The notes: generated by a model not told the origin, from the sequence alone. Positions 33,470 to 42,262 are shown, counted from the first letter of the stretch. The stretch: DNA of 64,000 nt from Caballeronia sp. BR00000012568055 (GCF_029439455.1 NZ_JAQFVG010000296.1:49845-113844), one strand, 5' to 3'. Made by a program: numbers and translations.

Positions 33470-33500
33470 AAATACGTTGCGTCGATCAGCGCAGTACCGA

Positions 33501-33538
33501 AGGGTGTCCGCTCGGGGGAAACGACGGACGCCCTTTTT
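33501..33538 (+). terminator. Rho-independent terminator after the BKACE gene
   Basis: The arms AGGGTGTCCG and CGGACGCCCT (one G-U pair) close a 14-base loop and end in a run of five T. It separates BKACE from the GntR regulator gene. Confidence 0.75.
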
Positions 33539-33608
33539 GTTCGAACTTAAAAGTCAAACCCGCAAATAATCTGCTTTACAATTTTCGCTCCTGACAGGCA
33601 CGTGAATC

Positions 33609-34307
33609 GTGAACATGAACGAGCGAAAGCCTTCCGGTCTGGCCGATCGGATTTACGGCGATATTCTCAACAGCATCATCGAAGGCGAGTTCAAGGAGGG
33701 CGATCGTCTTCTGACTGAGCATGCGCTGGCTGAACGTTTCGCCACGTCGCGTCCCACTGTGCGCGAGGCGCTGGCGCGGCTGCGGGCGGACGGCATTATC
33801 GTGACGCGGCGCGGTTCGGGTACGACCATCGGCAGACGGCCGGATCCTGATGTCCGTCGTTTTGCACCGCTCGAAACCTTGTCCGATATCCGGCGTTGCT
33901 ATGAATTCCGTGTCGTGACGGAGGCGGGCGCAGCCGAGCTTGCTGCGACCAAGGCCGATCAGGACGATATTCACGCGATCGAAGAAGCGTGGAATCAACT
34001 GGAGCGCGTGGTCGAAACGCAGGAAGGTATCGGCGCGAAGGACGATTTCGCCTTTCATCTCGCGGTGGCGCGGGCATCGAAAAATCAATTCTTTATTACC
34101 GTGCTGTCCTTTATGGAAGAGCAGGTGGTAATCAGCATGAATCTGTCGCGCAATCTATCGCTCGCAAAGACGATCGAGCGGCAGCGTCTCGTTCAGCGTG
34201 AACACAAGGATGTGCTCGATGCCATCCGCGATCGCGATTCGGCGCGCGCAAGTCAGGCGATGCGTGCGCATCTGGAAAACGCGTTGGATCGCATGTTCGG
34301 CAGTTAG
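33609..34307 (+). CDS. GntR family regulator, FadR subfamily
   Basis: 232 residues from a GTG (an ATG two codons later is also possible, but is farther from the weak ribosome binding site). The N-terminal winged helix GDRLLTEHALAERFATSRPT and REALARLRADGIIVTRRGSGT (about 30-80) is followed by an all-helical FCD effector domain (about 90-225) with AKDDFAFHLAVARASKNQFF, which holds metal-ligand Asp and His. It likely represses the next gene through the 27-bp palindrome at 34362-34388, whose centre has the TTGT-N3-ACAA form common for this subfamily. Confidence 0.9.
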   Translation: MNMNERKPSGLADRIYGDILNSIIEGEFKEGDRLLTEHALAERFATSRPTVREALARLRADGIIVTRRGSGTTIGRRPDPDVRRFAPLETLSDIRRCYEFRVVTEAGAAELAATKADQDDIHAIEEAWNQLERVVETQEGIGAKDDFAFHLAVARASKNQFFITVLSFMEEQVVISMNLSRNLSLAKTIERQRLVQREHKDVLDAIRDRDSARASQAMRAHLENALDRMFGS

Positions 34308-34361
34308 AGGTCGTACGACTGCGCAGGAAACAGATGGGAAACCCTTAGGAAACAATCGCTG

Positions 34362-34388
34362 GCCCAAAGTTGTTTGACAACTTTGGGC
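34362..34388. promoter_or_regulatory. 27-bp palindromic operator, probably for the GntR regulator
   Basis: Perfect 12-bp arms GCCCAAAGTTGT and ACAACTTTGGGC are separated by TTG. The site overlaps the -35 box (TTGACA at 34374-34379) of the promoter in front of the DapA-like gene, so binding would block RNA polymerase. Confidence 0.75.
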
Positions 34389-34402
34389 GTCGTTGCTACT
34401 TT
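34374..34402 (+). promoter_or_regulatory. Strong sigma-70 promoter of the DapA-like gene
   Basis: A consensus -35 TTGACA and a -10 TACTTT are separated by 17 bases, 34 bases before the start codon. The -35 lies inside the palindromic operator. Confidence 0.7.
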
Positions 34403-34436
34403 TCGTGTCAAGCCGTTCACTTCCAACGAGGCACGA

Positions 34437-35360
34437 ATGAATATCGAACCGATCACTGCGAGCGAGTTGTCTGAATCCGTCATGGCCGTGCCGCCATTGG
34501 CCCGGCGCGCAGACTACACGCTCGACACAACAGAAAACAGCAAGCTGATCAGGCACATCGAATCGGGTGGCGTGCGTACGCTGCTGTATGGCGGCAACGC
34601 AAATCTCTATCACGTCGCAGTCAGCGACTACCAAGAGTTGCTTGACATGTTGGGCGAAATCGCCGCCCCGCAAACGCGCGTGATTCCGGCCATCGGTCCG
34701 GATTACGGGAAGATGCTCGATCAGGCGCGCATCCTCAAAACCACCCAATACCGCACCGCGATGGTCCTGCCGCTCGCCGGATTTACCACGCCCGAAGGCG
34801 TCGCTACCGGCCTGAGGCGGCTGACGGATATCTCCGGGATGCCGTTCACGCTCTATATCAAGAGCGAAGATTATGTGGACGTCGATACGCTCGCCGCGCT
34901 TATCGAAGACGGCACGCTGCTGGCGATCAAATATGCGATCGTTCGCGCCGATCCCGCCGCCGACACCTATCTGCGCCGCCTGCTCGAAAGCGTGCCGGCG
35001 TCGAAAGTGGTGTCGGGCATGGGCGAGCGGCCCGCGTTGACGCACACGCGCGACTTCCGTCTGGCTGCGTGGACGACCGGCTCCGGTTGCATCGCGCCGC
35101 GCGCGGTGATGGCGCTGCTACGCGCGGCCAAGGCGGGCGAGCATGACGAAGCCCAACGCATCCGCGAACACTTTCTCCCGCTCGAAACCCTGCGCGACGA
35201 AATCTCTCTGATCCGGGTATTGCACGACGCGGTCACGCTGTCCGGCATCGCGAATATGGGACCGATGCTGCCGCTGCTCAGCAACACACCCGAGCACGCA
35301 TTGCCTGCCATCGAAACGGCGGTCCATGCCTTGCTTGACTTCGAACGCTCCTTCGCCTGA
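34437..35360 (+). CDS. Dihydrodipicolinate synthase family aldolase
   Basis: 307 residues from the ATG at 34437 with gagg ahead; a longer frame includes the promoter and is not used. The DapA/NAL-type TIM barrel has GGVRTLLYGGNANLYHV (substrate carboxylate loop) and the probable Schiff-base lysine in LLAIKYAIVRADP. Family members act on pyruvate adducts, keto-deoxy sugar acids or hydroxyproline intermediates. It is under a palindromic operator and precedes an ABC importer and an aldose epimerase, which favours a sugar-acid or related carbon source, but this is inference. Confidence 0.85.
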   Translation: MNIEPITASELSESVMAVPPLARRADYTLDTTENSKLIRHIESGGVRTLLYGGNANLYHVAVSDYQELLDMLGEIAAPQTRVIPAIGPDYGKMLDQARILKTTQYRTAMVLPLAGFTTPEGVATGLRRLTDISGMPFTLYIKSEDYVDVDTLAALIEDGTLLAIKYAIVRADPAADTYLRRLLESVPASKVVSGMGERPALTHTRDFRLAAWTTGSGCIAPRAVMALLRAAKAGEHDEAQRIREHFLPLETLRDEISLIRVLHDAVTLSGIANMGPMLPLLSNTPEHALPAIETAVHALLDFERSFA

Positions 35361-35400
35361 CAACAAAACAAGAAAACCGCGAAACCCGCATCGGGTAACA

Positions 35401-35426
35401 CGCGCTCGGGGTATCTCCCGAGCGCG
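35401..35426 (+). terminator. Hairpin after the DapA-like gene
   Basis: Perfect 10-bp arms CGCGCTCGGG and CCCGAGCGCG close a 6-base loop, 40 bases after the aldolase stop. There is no T run, so it may be a partial terminator or protect the upstream mRNA end. Confidence 0.5.
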
Positions 35427-35513
35427 CCGCATTTGCATCCGCGCGCCTTGATCCGTAACGATAAAGCGCCTCCGCACGTGTTTCGGTAACACGCGCGCAC
35501 CCCTCGTACTTGC

Positions 35514-35543
35514 TTGACATACGATGATTCCGTTAGCTATTTT
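35514..35543 (+). promoter_or_regulatory. Promoter of the ABC importer operon
   Basis: A consensus -35 TTGACA and a -10 TATTTT are separated by 18 bases, about 150 bases before the binding protein start. The 5' leader includes the palindrome TTCCGGAA just after the -10. Confidence 0.6.
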
Positions 35544-35632
35544 TCAGCTTCCGGAACCGATAAAGCTAAAAGGACGACGCGACGAGCTAAACACGACGCT
35601 TGAAGCACGGAAGAATAGTTACGCGGCAATAT

Positions 35633-35668
35633 CGTAAAAAGCAGCGTAAAAAGCAGCGCAAAAGCACA
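35633..35668 (+). repeat. Short tandem repeat in the leader of the binding protein gene
   Basis: The 12-base unit CGTAAAAAGCAG occurs twice in exact tandem, followed by a third, imperfect copy CGCAAAAGCACA. It ends 26 bases before the start codon, just ahead of the gaggag ribosome binding site. Confidence 0.7.
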
Positions 35669-35694
35669 AACACAGCGAGAAGTGAGGAGACAAA

Positions 35695-36858
35695 ATGGCT
35701 TTCACGGCAGTGAAACTGGCGGCGATGTGCGTCGCCGTAAGCGCGGCGGTCGCGTCGTTCGGCGCGCAGGCGGCTGATCCCGTATCGATCAATATCGTCG
35801 ATGTGGCGGGCAATCTGCAATTGACGCAGAAGGGCTTCGAAGCCTTCAAGGCGAAGTATCCCGATCTGGTGTCGAGTATCACGTTCACCAACGCGCCCGC
35901 GCCGCAGTTGCCGGGCAAGATCAAGGCGATGCAGGCGGCCGGCCGCTCGGATATCGATCTGGTCGTGACCGGCACGGATGCGCTCGCGGCCGGCATTCAG
36001 CAAGGTCTGTGGGAAAAATTGCTGCCCGATCAGGCGAAGGCGTTCCCCGGCGTGCTCGACAAATACGCGCCCGGTCCGCGCAAGATGCAGGACATCGCGC
36101 AGGGTTACGGGCTGGAAGTCACGTATATGCCTGCGGGACCGCTGATCGAATACAACCCGGCGAAAGTGACGGACGTGCCGAAGACGCCCGATCAACTGCT
36201 CGCGTGGTGCAAGGCGCATCCGAACAAGCTGATCTATGCGCGTCCGGCCAACTCCGGTCCGGGCCGCACGTTTTTGATGGGTCTGCCCTACGTACTCGGC
36301 GATAAAGACCCGAACGATCCGATCAACGGCTGGGACAAGACCTGGGCGTTCCTCAAGCAGCTGAATGATTGCATTCCTTATTATCCGGGCGGTACATCGG
36401 CGGTGATGAAGGAACTCGGCGAAGGCACGCGCGATATGACCGTCACCGTGACGGGATGGGATATCAATCCGCGCGCGCTCGGCATCGTACCGGCTGAATT
36501 CAAGGTTGGCGCGTTCGACAATATGACGTGGGTGAACGACGCCCATTACATGGTGATTCCGAAGGGCGTGCCAAAAGAAAAGCTCGACGTGCTCTACAAA
36601 CTGATGAACTTCATGCTCGAGCCGGCTCAGCAAGCGTTGACATATGACGATGGCTACTTCTATCCGGGACCGGCCGTGAAGGACGTGCCGCTGAGCATGG
36701 CGCCCGCGAAGAGTCAGGAAACGATCCAGAAGTACGGTCGTCCGGAGTACGCGAAGTTGCTGGCGGATCGGCCGCATGTCGTGCCGCTCAACGCGCAGGC
36801 GATGGTCGCGGCGTTCCAGAAGTGGGATCGTGAGATCGGCGCGCAGAAGACCAAGTAA
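35695..36858 (+). CDS. ABC transporter periplasmic binding protein (family 1)
   Basis: 387 residues with the ribosome binding site gaggag. A signal peptide (MAFTAVKLAAMCVAVSAAVA, then SFGAQA) precedes a mature protein of the iron/polyamine/phosphonate-type binding protein group (PotD/FbpA-like), with FTNAPAPQLPGKIKAMQAAG and a C-terminal DDGYFYPGPAVKDVPL segment. It delivers a solute to the permeases encoded downstream. The neighbouring aldolase and epimerase suggest a carbohydrate-type acid; no known substrate signature is visible. A stem-loop follows the gene. Confidence 0.85.
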   Translation: MAFTAVKLAAMCVAVSAAVASFGAQAADPVSINIVDVAGNLQLTQKGFEAFKAKYPDLVSSITFTNAPAPQLPGKIKAMQAAGRSDIDLVVTGTDALAAGIQQGLWEKLLPDQAKAFPGVLDKYAPGPRKMQDIAQGYGLEVTYMPAGPLIEYNPAKVTDVPKTPDQLLAWCKAHPNKLIYARPANSGPGRTFLMGLPYVLGDKDPNDPINGWDKTWAFLKQLNDCIPYYPGGTSAVMKELGEGTRDMTVTVTGWDINPRALGIVPAEFKVGAFDNMTWVNDAHYMVIPKGVPKEKLDVLYKLMNFMLEPAQQALTYDDGYFYPGPAVKDVPLSMAPAKSQETIQKYGRPEYAKLLADRPHVVPLNAQAMVAAFQKWDREIGAQKTK

Positions 36859-36880
36859 GCGCATCGGCATGAAAGAAAAA

Positions 36881-36912
36881 GCGGCGGCGTTCTGTTAAAG
36901 GAACGCCGCCGC
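36881..36912 (+). promoter_or_regulatory. Intra-operon stem-loop between binding protein and ATPase genes
   Basis: Perfect 12-bp arms GCGGCGGCGTTC and GAACGCCGCCGC enclose an 8-base loop. Without a T run, and with the ATPase gene following by 28 bases, it is likely an RNA-stability or attenuation element that keeps binding-protein mRNA in excess over transporter mRNA. Confidence 0.65.
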
Positions 36913-36940
36913 GCGCGCAAGTAGGCACAGGGAAATCGCC

Positions 36941-38017
36941 ATGAAGCACACATTTGAGCAGTTGCGCCTCGATTCGGTGTCGCGCAGCTTCACCAACGCG
37001 GAAGGGCAGCAACTCGCCGCGTTGAAGGGTCTCGATCTGAATATTCAGCGAGGCGAATTTATCGCGCTGCTCGGGCCGTCGGGGTGCGGGAAATCGACCG
37101 CTTTGAATTGCATCGCCGGATTGCAGCCGTTGACGGGCGGCGGCATCTGGCTCGATGACAAACGTATCGACGTATTGCCGCCCGAAAAACGCGGCTTCGG
37201 CATGGTGTTTCAGAACTATGCGCTGTTTCCGCATATGTCCGTACTCGACAACGTCGGCTTCGGTCTGAAGATGCGCGGCGTGCCGAAAGCCGAAGCGATG
37301 AAGCGCGCGAAGGCTGCGCTGAATCTCGTGCAACTGATCGGACACGATGCCAAATTGCCCGGTCAACTCTCGGGCGGACAGCAGCAGCGTGTAGCGATTG
37401 CGCGCGCGATCGTGATCGAACCGCCGCTGGTGTTGATGGACGAACCGCTGTCGAATCTCGATACCAAACTGCGTATCGAAATGCGTGCGGAAATCCGGCG
37501 TATTCACGGCAAGCTCGAACGCGCGACCATCTACGTGACGCACGATCAGGACGAAGCGCTTTCGATGGCGGACCGCATCGTCGTGATGAAAGAGGGCGTG
37601 GTGCAACAAGTTGCGTCTCCTAAGGAAGTGTATTCGCGGCCGAAGAATCTGCATGTCGCGCGCTTCATGGGCTTTCGGAATGTATTGCCGTTCACGCTCG
37701 AAGGCACGCAGGGCGACCATGTAGCCGTGAGCGCGAACGGCGTGCGCTTGCTCGGCACGGCCATGGAAGGTTTCGACAGCAAGCAGGTATCGCTTGCGCT
37801 GCGTCCCGAGGATATGGAACGCGCTGCATCGAACGATGCAAATGCTTTCGATGCGCACGTGGAAGTGGTCGAATACGGCGGACGCGATTCGCTCATCATC
37901 GTCAACACCGCGTTCGGAAAACTGTGGGCGCGCATTGCTGGCGAATGCAGCGAAGGCGAGCGCATTTCACTGCGCGTCGCGCCTTCGAAAGCGCTCGTGT
38001 ATGGAGAAGACAAATGA
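36941..38017 (+). CDS. ABC transporter ATP-binding protein (PotA/FbpC type)
   Basis: 358 residues. Walker [11 protein letters not shown]-loop [10 protein letters not shown], signature [15 protein letters not shown], Walker [13 protein letters not shown] and the switch histidine in VTHDQDEA are all present, followed by a TOBE-like C-terminal domain (about 270-358). It powers import through the two permeases downstream; its stop overlaps the first permease start by 4 bases. Confidence 0.92.
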   Translation: MKHTFEQLRLDSVSRSFTNAEGQQLAALKGLDLNIQRGEFIALLGPSGCGKSTALNCIAGLQPLTGGGIWLDDKRIDVLPPEKRGFGMVFQNYALFPHMSVLDNVGFGLKMRGVPKAEAMKRAKAALNLVQLIGHDAKLPGQLSGGQQQRVAIARAIVIEPPLVLMDEPLSNLDTKLRIEMRAEIRRIHGKLERATIYVTHDQDEALSMADRIVVMKEGVVQQVASPKEVYSRPKNLHVARFMGFRNVLPFTLEGTQGDHVAVSANGVRLLGTAMEGFDSKQVSLALRPEDMERAASNDANAFDAHVEVVEYGGRDSLIIVNTAFGKLWARIAGECSEGERISLRVAPSKALVYGEDK

Positions 38018-38877
38018 TCGCGCTTCCTGCACAGCGCGATCCGAAAGGCTGGCTGGTCGCGCCTGCGCTGATCTTTATCATCGCGCTGTTCATCTATCCG
38101 TTTGCGTACGGCCTGATGCTCAGTTTCAATCCGATGAACGGCGGCGGCGCATGGGCCAACTACATCACGTTCTTCACCGATACGTCGATGTGGCCGACCA
38201 TCCTCGTCACGCTCAAACTCGCCGTGCCCGCGACGCTCATCAATGTAGGTATTTCGGTGCCCGTAGCATTTGCGTTGCGCAAGTCGTCGCCGTATCAGAA
38301 GTTCGCGACTACGCTGCTTGTCATTCCGGTGACGCTTGGAACTGTGCTGATCGCCGATGGCATGCTGACGTATTTCAGCCCGCACGGCTGGTTTCCGCAG
38401 GCCATTCAGGCGCTGCATCTCTATGACGATGAAGTGCGGCTCACGCATAACTATTGGGGCGTGTTGATCTCGCTGATCGTGTCGGGTTTTCCGTTCGCGT
38501 TTCTGCTGACGCTTTCGTATGTGACGGGCATCGATCCGACGCTTGCGCGTGCGGCCGCAACGCTCGGCGCGAGTCCGTGGCAGCAGTTTCGGCAAATCTA
38601 TTTTCCGCTGCTGTTGCCCGGCCTGACGATGACCGCGTGTCTCTCCTTCGTGCAGGCGTTTTCGGTGTTTCCATCGGCGGTGCTGCTTGGCGCACCTGCG
38701 GGACCCACGCGCGTCATTTCCATCGCGGCATCGGAGGCGGCGTTCGAGAGTTATGACTATTCGCTGGCTTCGACCATCGCCATTGTGATGGGCTTCGTGC
38801 AATTGCTGGTGGTAGCTGGCATGCTGAGCGCGCGACGCTTTTTCTATACCGGTCCGGTGACGGGAGGAAAAGGCTGA
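38014..38877 (+). CDS. ABC transporter permease, first subunit
   Basis: 287 residues from the ATG that overlaps the ATPase stop. Six membrane segments are visible, and the EAA loop that contacts the ATPase lies in ARAAATLGASPWQQFRQIYFPLLLPG. This is the PotB-like partner of the following gene. Its TGA shares one base with the ATG of the second permease, showing a tightly coupled operon. Confidence 0.9.
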   Translation: MIALPAQRDPKGWLVAPALIFIIALFIYPFAYGLMLSFNPMNGGGAWANYITFFTDTSMWPTILVTLKLAVPATLINVGISVPVAFALRKSSPYQKFATTLLVIPVTLGTVLIADGMLTYFSPHGWFPQAIQALHLYDDEVRLTHNYWGVLISLIVSGFPFAFLLTLSYVTGIDPTLARAAATLGASPWQQFRQIYFPLLLPGLTMTACLSFVQAFSVFPSAVLLGAPAGPTRVISIAASEAAFESYDYSLASTIAIVMGFVQLLVVAGMLSARRFFYTGPVTGGKG

Positions 38878-39779
38878 TGACGACCGATAATCAAACCGCT
38901 CCGGCCTGGGCATCGCCCGGAAACAACGCGGGCAAGATCATGAAACAGCATACGAGTCTGCGCGACCGGCTCTGGAAGATATTCGTCTGGACAACGATGG
39001 GTTTTTTCCTCGTCAACGTCCTGCTGCTGATCGCCACTGTCGCAGTCAATTCCATTGCAACACGATGGTTTGGCACATTGCTGCCGCAAGGCTTCACCTT
39101 GCATTGGTACGCGCAGGCGTGGAGCGATTTTCAGTTGTCGAGCGTGCTGCTCGTCACGCTGGAAGTGGTGGGCGCGGTGGTGCTGCTGTCGATTGCGCTT
39201 GGCGTGCCCGCTGCCTATGCGCTCGCGCGCGTGCAGTTCCCCGGCAAACGCTTCGCCATGCTGATCTTTTTGCTCCCGCTGATGGTCCCGCCCGTCACCT
39301 ACGGCATTCCGATGGCCACCGTGATGTACAAATTCCATCTCGCGGGTACGCTGACCGGCGTGATCCTCGCGAATCTGGTGCCCGCGCTGCCATTTGTGAT
39401 TCTGGTGATGACGCCGTTCATCGAACAGATCGACCCGAATCTGGAATCGGCTGCGCGCATTTTCGGGGCGAACACCACACGCTATTTCCGATACGTGCTG
39501 CTGCCGCTGCTGGTGCCGGGCATGCTTGCGGCGGGCTTGCTGGTGCTGGTGCGGACCATCGGCATGTTCGAGCTGACGTTTTTTACGGCCGGGCCGACCA
39601 CGCAGACCCTGGTCGTTGCGTTGTACTATGCGGTCTTTTCGACGGGCGTACGCGCGCCGCAATCCATCGATGCCATGGCGATGATCTATATGGCCATTAC
39701 GCTCGTATGGGTGCTGATCGCGTTGCAGTTCGTCAGTCCTACGCAGCTTGTGTCGCGCGTGAAAGAACAGCGGCAATAA
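38877..39779 (+). CDS. ABC transporter permease, second subunit
   Basis: 300 residues, PotC-like. A cytoplasmic N-terminus of about 35 residues precedes six membrane segments; the EAA loop is SAARIFGANTTRYFRYVLLP. Together with the first permease it forms the transmembrane channel of the importer. The next gene, an aldose 1-epimerase, starts 33 bases later and is probably in the same operon. Confidence 0.9.
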   Translation: MTTDNQTAPAWASPGNNAGKIMKQHTSLRDRLWKIFVWTTMGFFLVNVLLLIATVAVNSIATRWFGTLLPQGFTLHWYAQAWSDFQLSSVLLVTLEVVGAVVLLSIALGVPAAYALARVQFPGKRFAMLIFLLPLMVPPVTYGIPMATVMYKFHLAGTLTGVILANLVPALPFVILVMTPFIEQIDPNLESAARIFGANTTRYFRYVLLPLLVPGMLAAGLLVLVRTIGMFELTFFTAGPTTQTLVVALYYAVFSTGVRAPQSIDAMAMIYMAITLVWVLIALQFVSPTQLVSRVKEQRQ

Positions 39780-39812
39780 GCGTGCGATTCAACATACAAA
39801 TGAAGTGATGCA

Positions 39813-40748
39813 GTGACTAGAAATCGTGATGTAGCAGAACTGAAAGGCGAGCCGCGTCTGACCGTGCGATGCGGTTCGCATCTGATCGAAGTCGCGCCGC
39901 AGGCAGGCGGGCGCATCATGCGTTTCGCCACCGTCGATACGCGCGGCACACAGGAATGGCTCACGCCGATCACCGCCGCAAGCTGGCCCGCCGATGCGTG
40001 GCCCAAAGGCGGTTGCTATCCGCTGGTTCCGTTTTCCAATCGCGTGCGGGACTCGCATTTTCCGGGACCGGACGGGGAAACGGTGCGCGTATCGGCTTAT
40101 TCGAGCATGGCGCATGCGTTGCACGGCTTCGGGCAATTCGCGGCATGGCGCGTCGAGAAGCACGAAGCGGATTGCATCGTTCTTCAATACGCACACGATG
40201 CAGGCGAGCACGGCTGGCCGTGGGCCTTCGAAGTCGAGCAAATCATCCGCGCGACCGAACAAGGCGCGTTGCTGTCGATGCGCGTAAAAAACCGTTCGAA
40301 TCGTACGATGCCGGTCGGTCTCGGGTTCCATCCGTATTTCAATGCGCAGGATGCCGAACTAAATGCGACGACGACGTGGCGGCACGAAGGCGAAATCGCG
40401 ATCGCGCCGGGCGACGAGCAACCGGCGCACCAGCACGAACGCGAATCGCAGGGTTACACGCGTTATCTGAGCGGATGGGACGGACACGCGACGCTGACAT
40501 TCGATCAAGACCGCACGCTTGAGCTTAAAGCCGATGGCGTGCTGAACCATGTCGTCGTGCATTGTCCATCGGGCGCGGGTTATCTGTGCGTCGAACCGGT
40601 ATCGCATGTCAGCGACGGCTTCAATCTCGACGCCAAAGGCATTCCCGGCACCGGCGTCGCGTTTATGCCGCCAGGTAGTGAAATAGCGGCGTCGCTCTCG
40701 ATGGCAGCCGACGCGCACCCGGACCCACGCGCCGCCGACGCCGCCTGA
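39813..40748 (+). CDS. Aldose 1-epimerase family protein
   Basis: 311 residues from a GTG. The galactose mutarotase-type beta-sandwich has the conserved catalytic His in VGLGFHPYFNA, an earlier ALHGFGQFAAW histidine and a C-terminal CVEPVSHVSDGFN glutamate, which act as acid and base in interconverting alpha and beta anomers. It is the last gene of the ABC import operon and supports a sugar-like substrate for it. Confidence 0.85.
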   Translation: MTRNRDVAELKGEPRLTVRCGSHLIEVAPQAGGRIMRFATVDTRGTQEWLTPITAASWPADAWPKGGCYPLVPFSNRVRDSHFPGPDGETVRVSAYSSMAHALHGFGQFAAWRVEKHEADCIVLQYAHDAGEHGWPWAFEVEQIIRATEQGALLSMRVKNRSNRTMPVGLGFHPYFNAQDAELNATTTWRHEGEIAIAPGDEQPAHQHERESQGYTRYLSGWDGHATLTFDQDRTLELKADGVLNHVVVHCPSGAGYLCVEPVSHVSDGFNLDAKGIPGTGVAFMPPGSEIAASLSMAADAHPDPRAADAA

Positions 40749-40846
40749 CGCGCGCCTGCATCGCGGTTTGCGCGCGCGATGTTTTCGACGGTGAGAAGCC
40801 ACCGGCAAGCAGACAGGCATCGGGCTTCATGGCGACTTCTCCTCAA

Positions 40847-41299
40847 CTAACGTGTGGCCGGCGTTTTGAAAAACGCCTCGACCAGTTCGACGATGCGCCA
40901 TGTCGAACAAGGACGGCGGCAATGCGCATCGAAACCGGCTTCCTTGAGCGTCTGGACGGGATCGGCGGGCCAGACGTTGCTCATCGCGACGAGCAGGCGT
41001 CCGGTGAGATCGGCGTCCATACGCAGCGTGCGCATGAACACGTAGCCGGATTCATCGTCGAAACTGGTGTCGAGCAACAGCGCCTGCGGGTGCCAGTTGG
41101 TCAGCAGCGCCCGCAGGGATTTGAGATCCTGCGTATGGATGACTTGCAAGCCTTTCAGCCTAAGCTGGACGGCGAGCGTCTCGCCGACCGACTTGTCCTT
41201 GTGTGCGATCAACACGCGCCGCGATGAATCTCCGACGTGTGCCCGCTTGATACGCCACAACGCGAAATCACTCTCGTTGTCGGCTTGACGGCTTGACAT
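40847..41299 (-). CDS. Single-domain response regulator with altered receiver
   Basis: 150 residues, with only a CheY-like receiver domain (about 28-145) and a short N-terminal extension. The phosphoacceptor Asp lies in ALLLDTSFDDESGYVFMR, but the usual Lys before Pro near the end (K-P) is replaced by Arg in AHCRRPCSTWR. The acidic pocket is also changed (AHKDKS instead of DDE-like). It may therefore respond differently to phosphorylation, or not at all. It is divergent from a LuxR-type regulator gene. Confidence 0.8.
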   Translation of the reverse strand: MSSRQADNESDFALWRIKRAHVGDSSRRVLIAHKDKSVGETLAVQLRLKGLQVIHTQDLKSLRALLTNWHPQALLLDTSFDDESGYVFMRTLRMDADLTGRLLVAMSNVWPADPVQTLKEAGFDAHCRRPCSTWRIVELVEAFFKTPATR

Positions 41300-41494
41300 C
41301 TCATCCTCCGGTTTTTTGAATGGTTTATTGGTTGATTTGATGCAAGCATTTTTGACCGCCCGTGCTTTCCGCTAAACCCGGCGCGGGGAGGGGCTTTCGA
41401 GGATTTTGGGGGACTGCCGAATGTATCCCTCCGAAATGAGGGTAGAAGTCAATCAGAGGCAGCGTAAGATCGGAACCGTTCTCGGGGATGTGCA

Positions 41495-42190
41495 ATGGAA
41501 AATGGTTATTTCAAAACAGTATTGCTCGTAGAGGACGAAGGGCTGACTCGCAGCGCCATGAAAAGCCTCATTCTGGCGAACGAGCCCTTGCTCGAAATCG
41601 AAGAAGCCGACGGCTTCGAGCAGGCGAAGGAAAAGCTCTCTGCCCACAACTACGATTTGATGTTCCTCGACTACCATCTGCGGGGCCAGACCACTGGCAT
41701 GGACCTGCTGAACTGGATACGCGAGGAAGAGCGCGAGGTGCAAACCATCATGCTTTCGGCGCAGGACGACCGGGACACGGTGCTGGAATGCATCAAGAAT
41801 GGCGCTTGCGGGTTCATCTCCAAGGGCAGTGAGCAAGGCGCGGGCGTGTTCCGCGAGGCGCTCAAGACGATCCTCTCGGGGCGCGTCTATTTGCCAAACA
41901 CCGTGCTGGGCAAGGGCGGACATAGTCCGAAGCCCGTGTCCACGCATGCCGGACCGACGATCGAATCGCTCGAATTGCCGCCCCGGCTGACGGAAACGCT
42001 GCGGTATCTGCTGCAAGGTCTGTCGAACAAGGCGATCGCGCGGAAGATGAACATCAGCGAAAACACGGCGAAGGAATATTCGAGCGATCTGCTGGCGCGC
42101 TTTCACGTGACACGGCGGACGTTTCTGATCGTCGAAATGGCGCGGCGGGGGATCGAGATGCCGTCGAGCCATACGTCGTCGGCTTCCTGA
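41495..42190 (+). CDS. NarL/FixJ-type response regulator
   Basis: 231 residues. The receiver domain (about 5-125) has phosphoacceptor Asp in LMFLDYHL and Lys in GFISKGS; a LuxR-type helix-turn-helix follows (about 160-220) with LTETLRYLLQGLSNKAIARK and MNISENTAKEYSSDLLARF. No sensor kinase lies alongside, so it is an orphan regulator. It starts 195 bases from the divergent altered receiver gene, which may modulate it. Confidence 0.88.
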   Translation: MENGYFKTVLLVEDEGLTRSAMKSLILANEPLLEIEEADGFEQAKEKLSAHNYDLMFLDYHLRGQTTGMDLLNWIREEEREVQTIMLSAQDDRDTVLECIKNGACGFISKGSEQGAGVFREALKTILSGRVYLPNTVLGKGGHSPKPVSTHAGPTIESLELPPRLTETLRYLLQGLSNKAIARKMNISENTAKEYSSDLLARFHVTRRTFLIVEMARRGIEMPSSHTSSAS

Positions 42191-42209
42191 CGGTTTTTAG
42201 CGATTCAAG

Positions 42210-42240
42210 ACGCGGGCGTTTCCGAAAGGAACGCCCGCGT
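42210..42240 (+). terminator. Hairpin after the NarL-type regulator
   Basis: The arms ACGCGGGCGTTTCC and GGAACGCCCGCGT pair over 13 bases with one bulged T and a GAAA loop. The T tract after it is weak. Confidence 0.55.
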
Positions 42241-42262
42241 TGTCGTTTCACCGCTGCGTCCC

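Larger units (their letters stand above)
35361..35694 (+). other. Intergenic region with hairpin, promoter and short repeats
   Basis: About 330 bases between the aldolase and the binding protein gene, with no open frame of its own worth calling. It holds a strong hairpin (35401-35426), a near-consensus promoter (35514-35543), an 8-bp palindrome TTCCGGAA (35549-35556) and a 12-base repeat (35633-35668). Confidence 0.6.
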
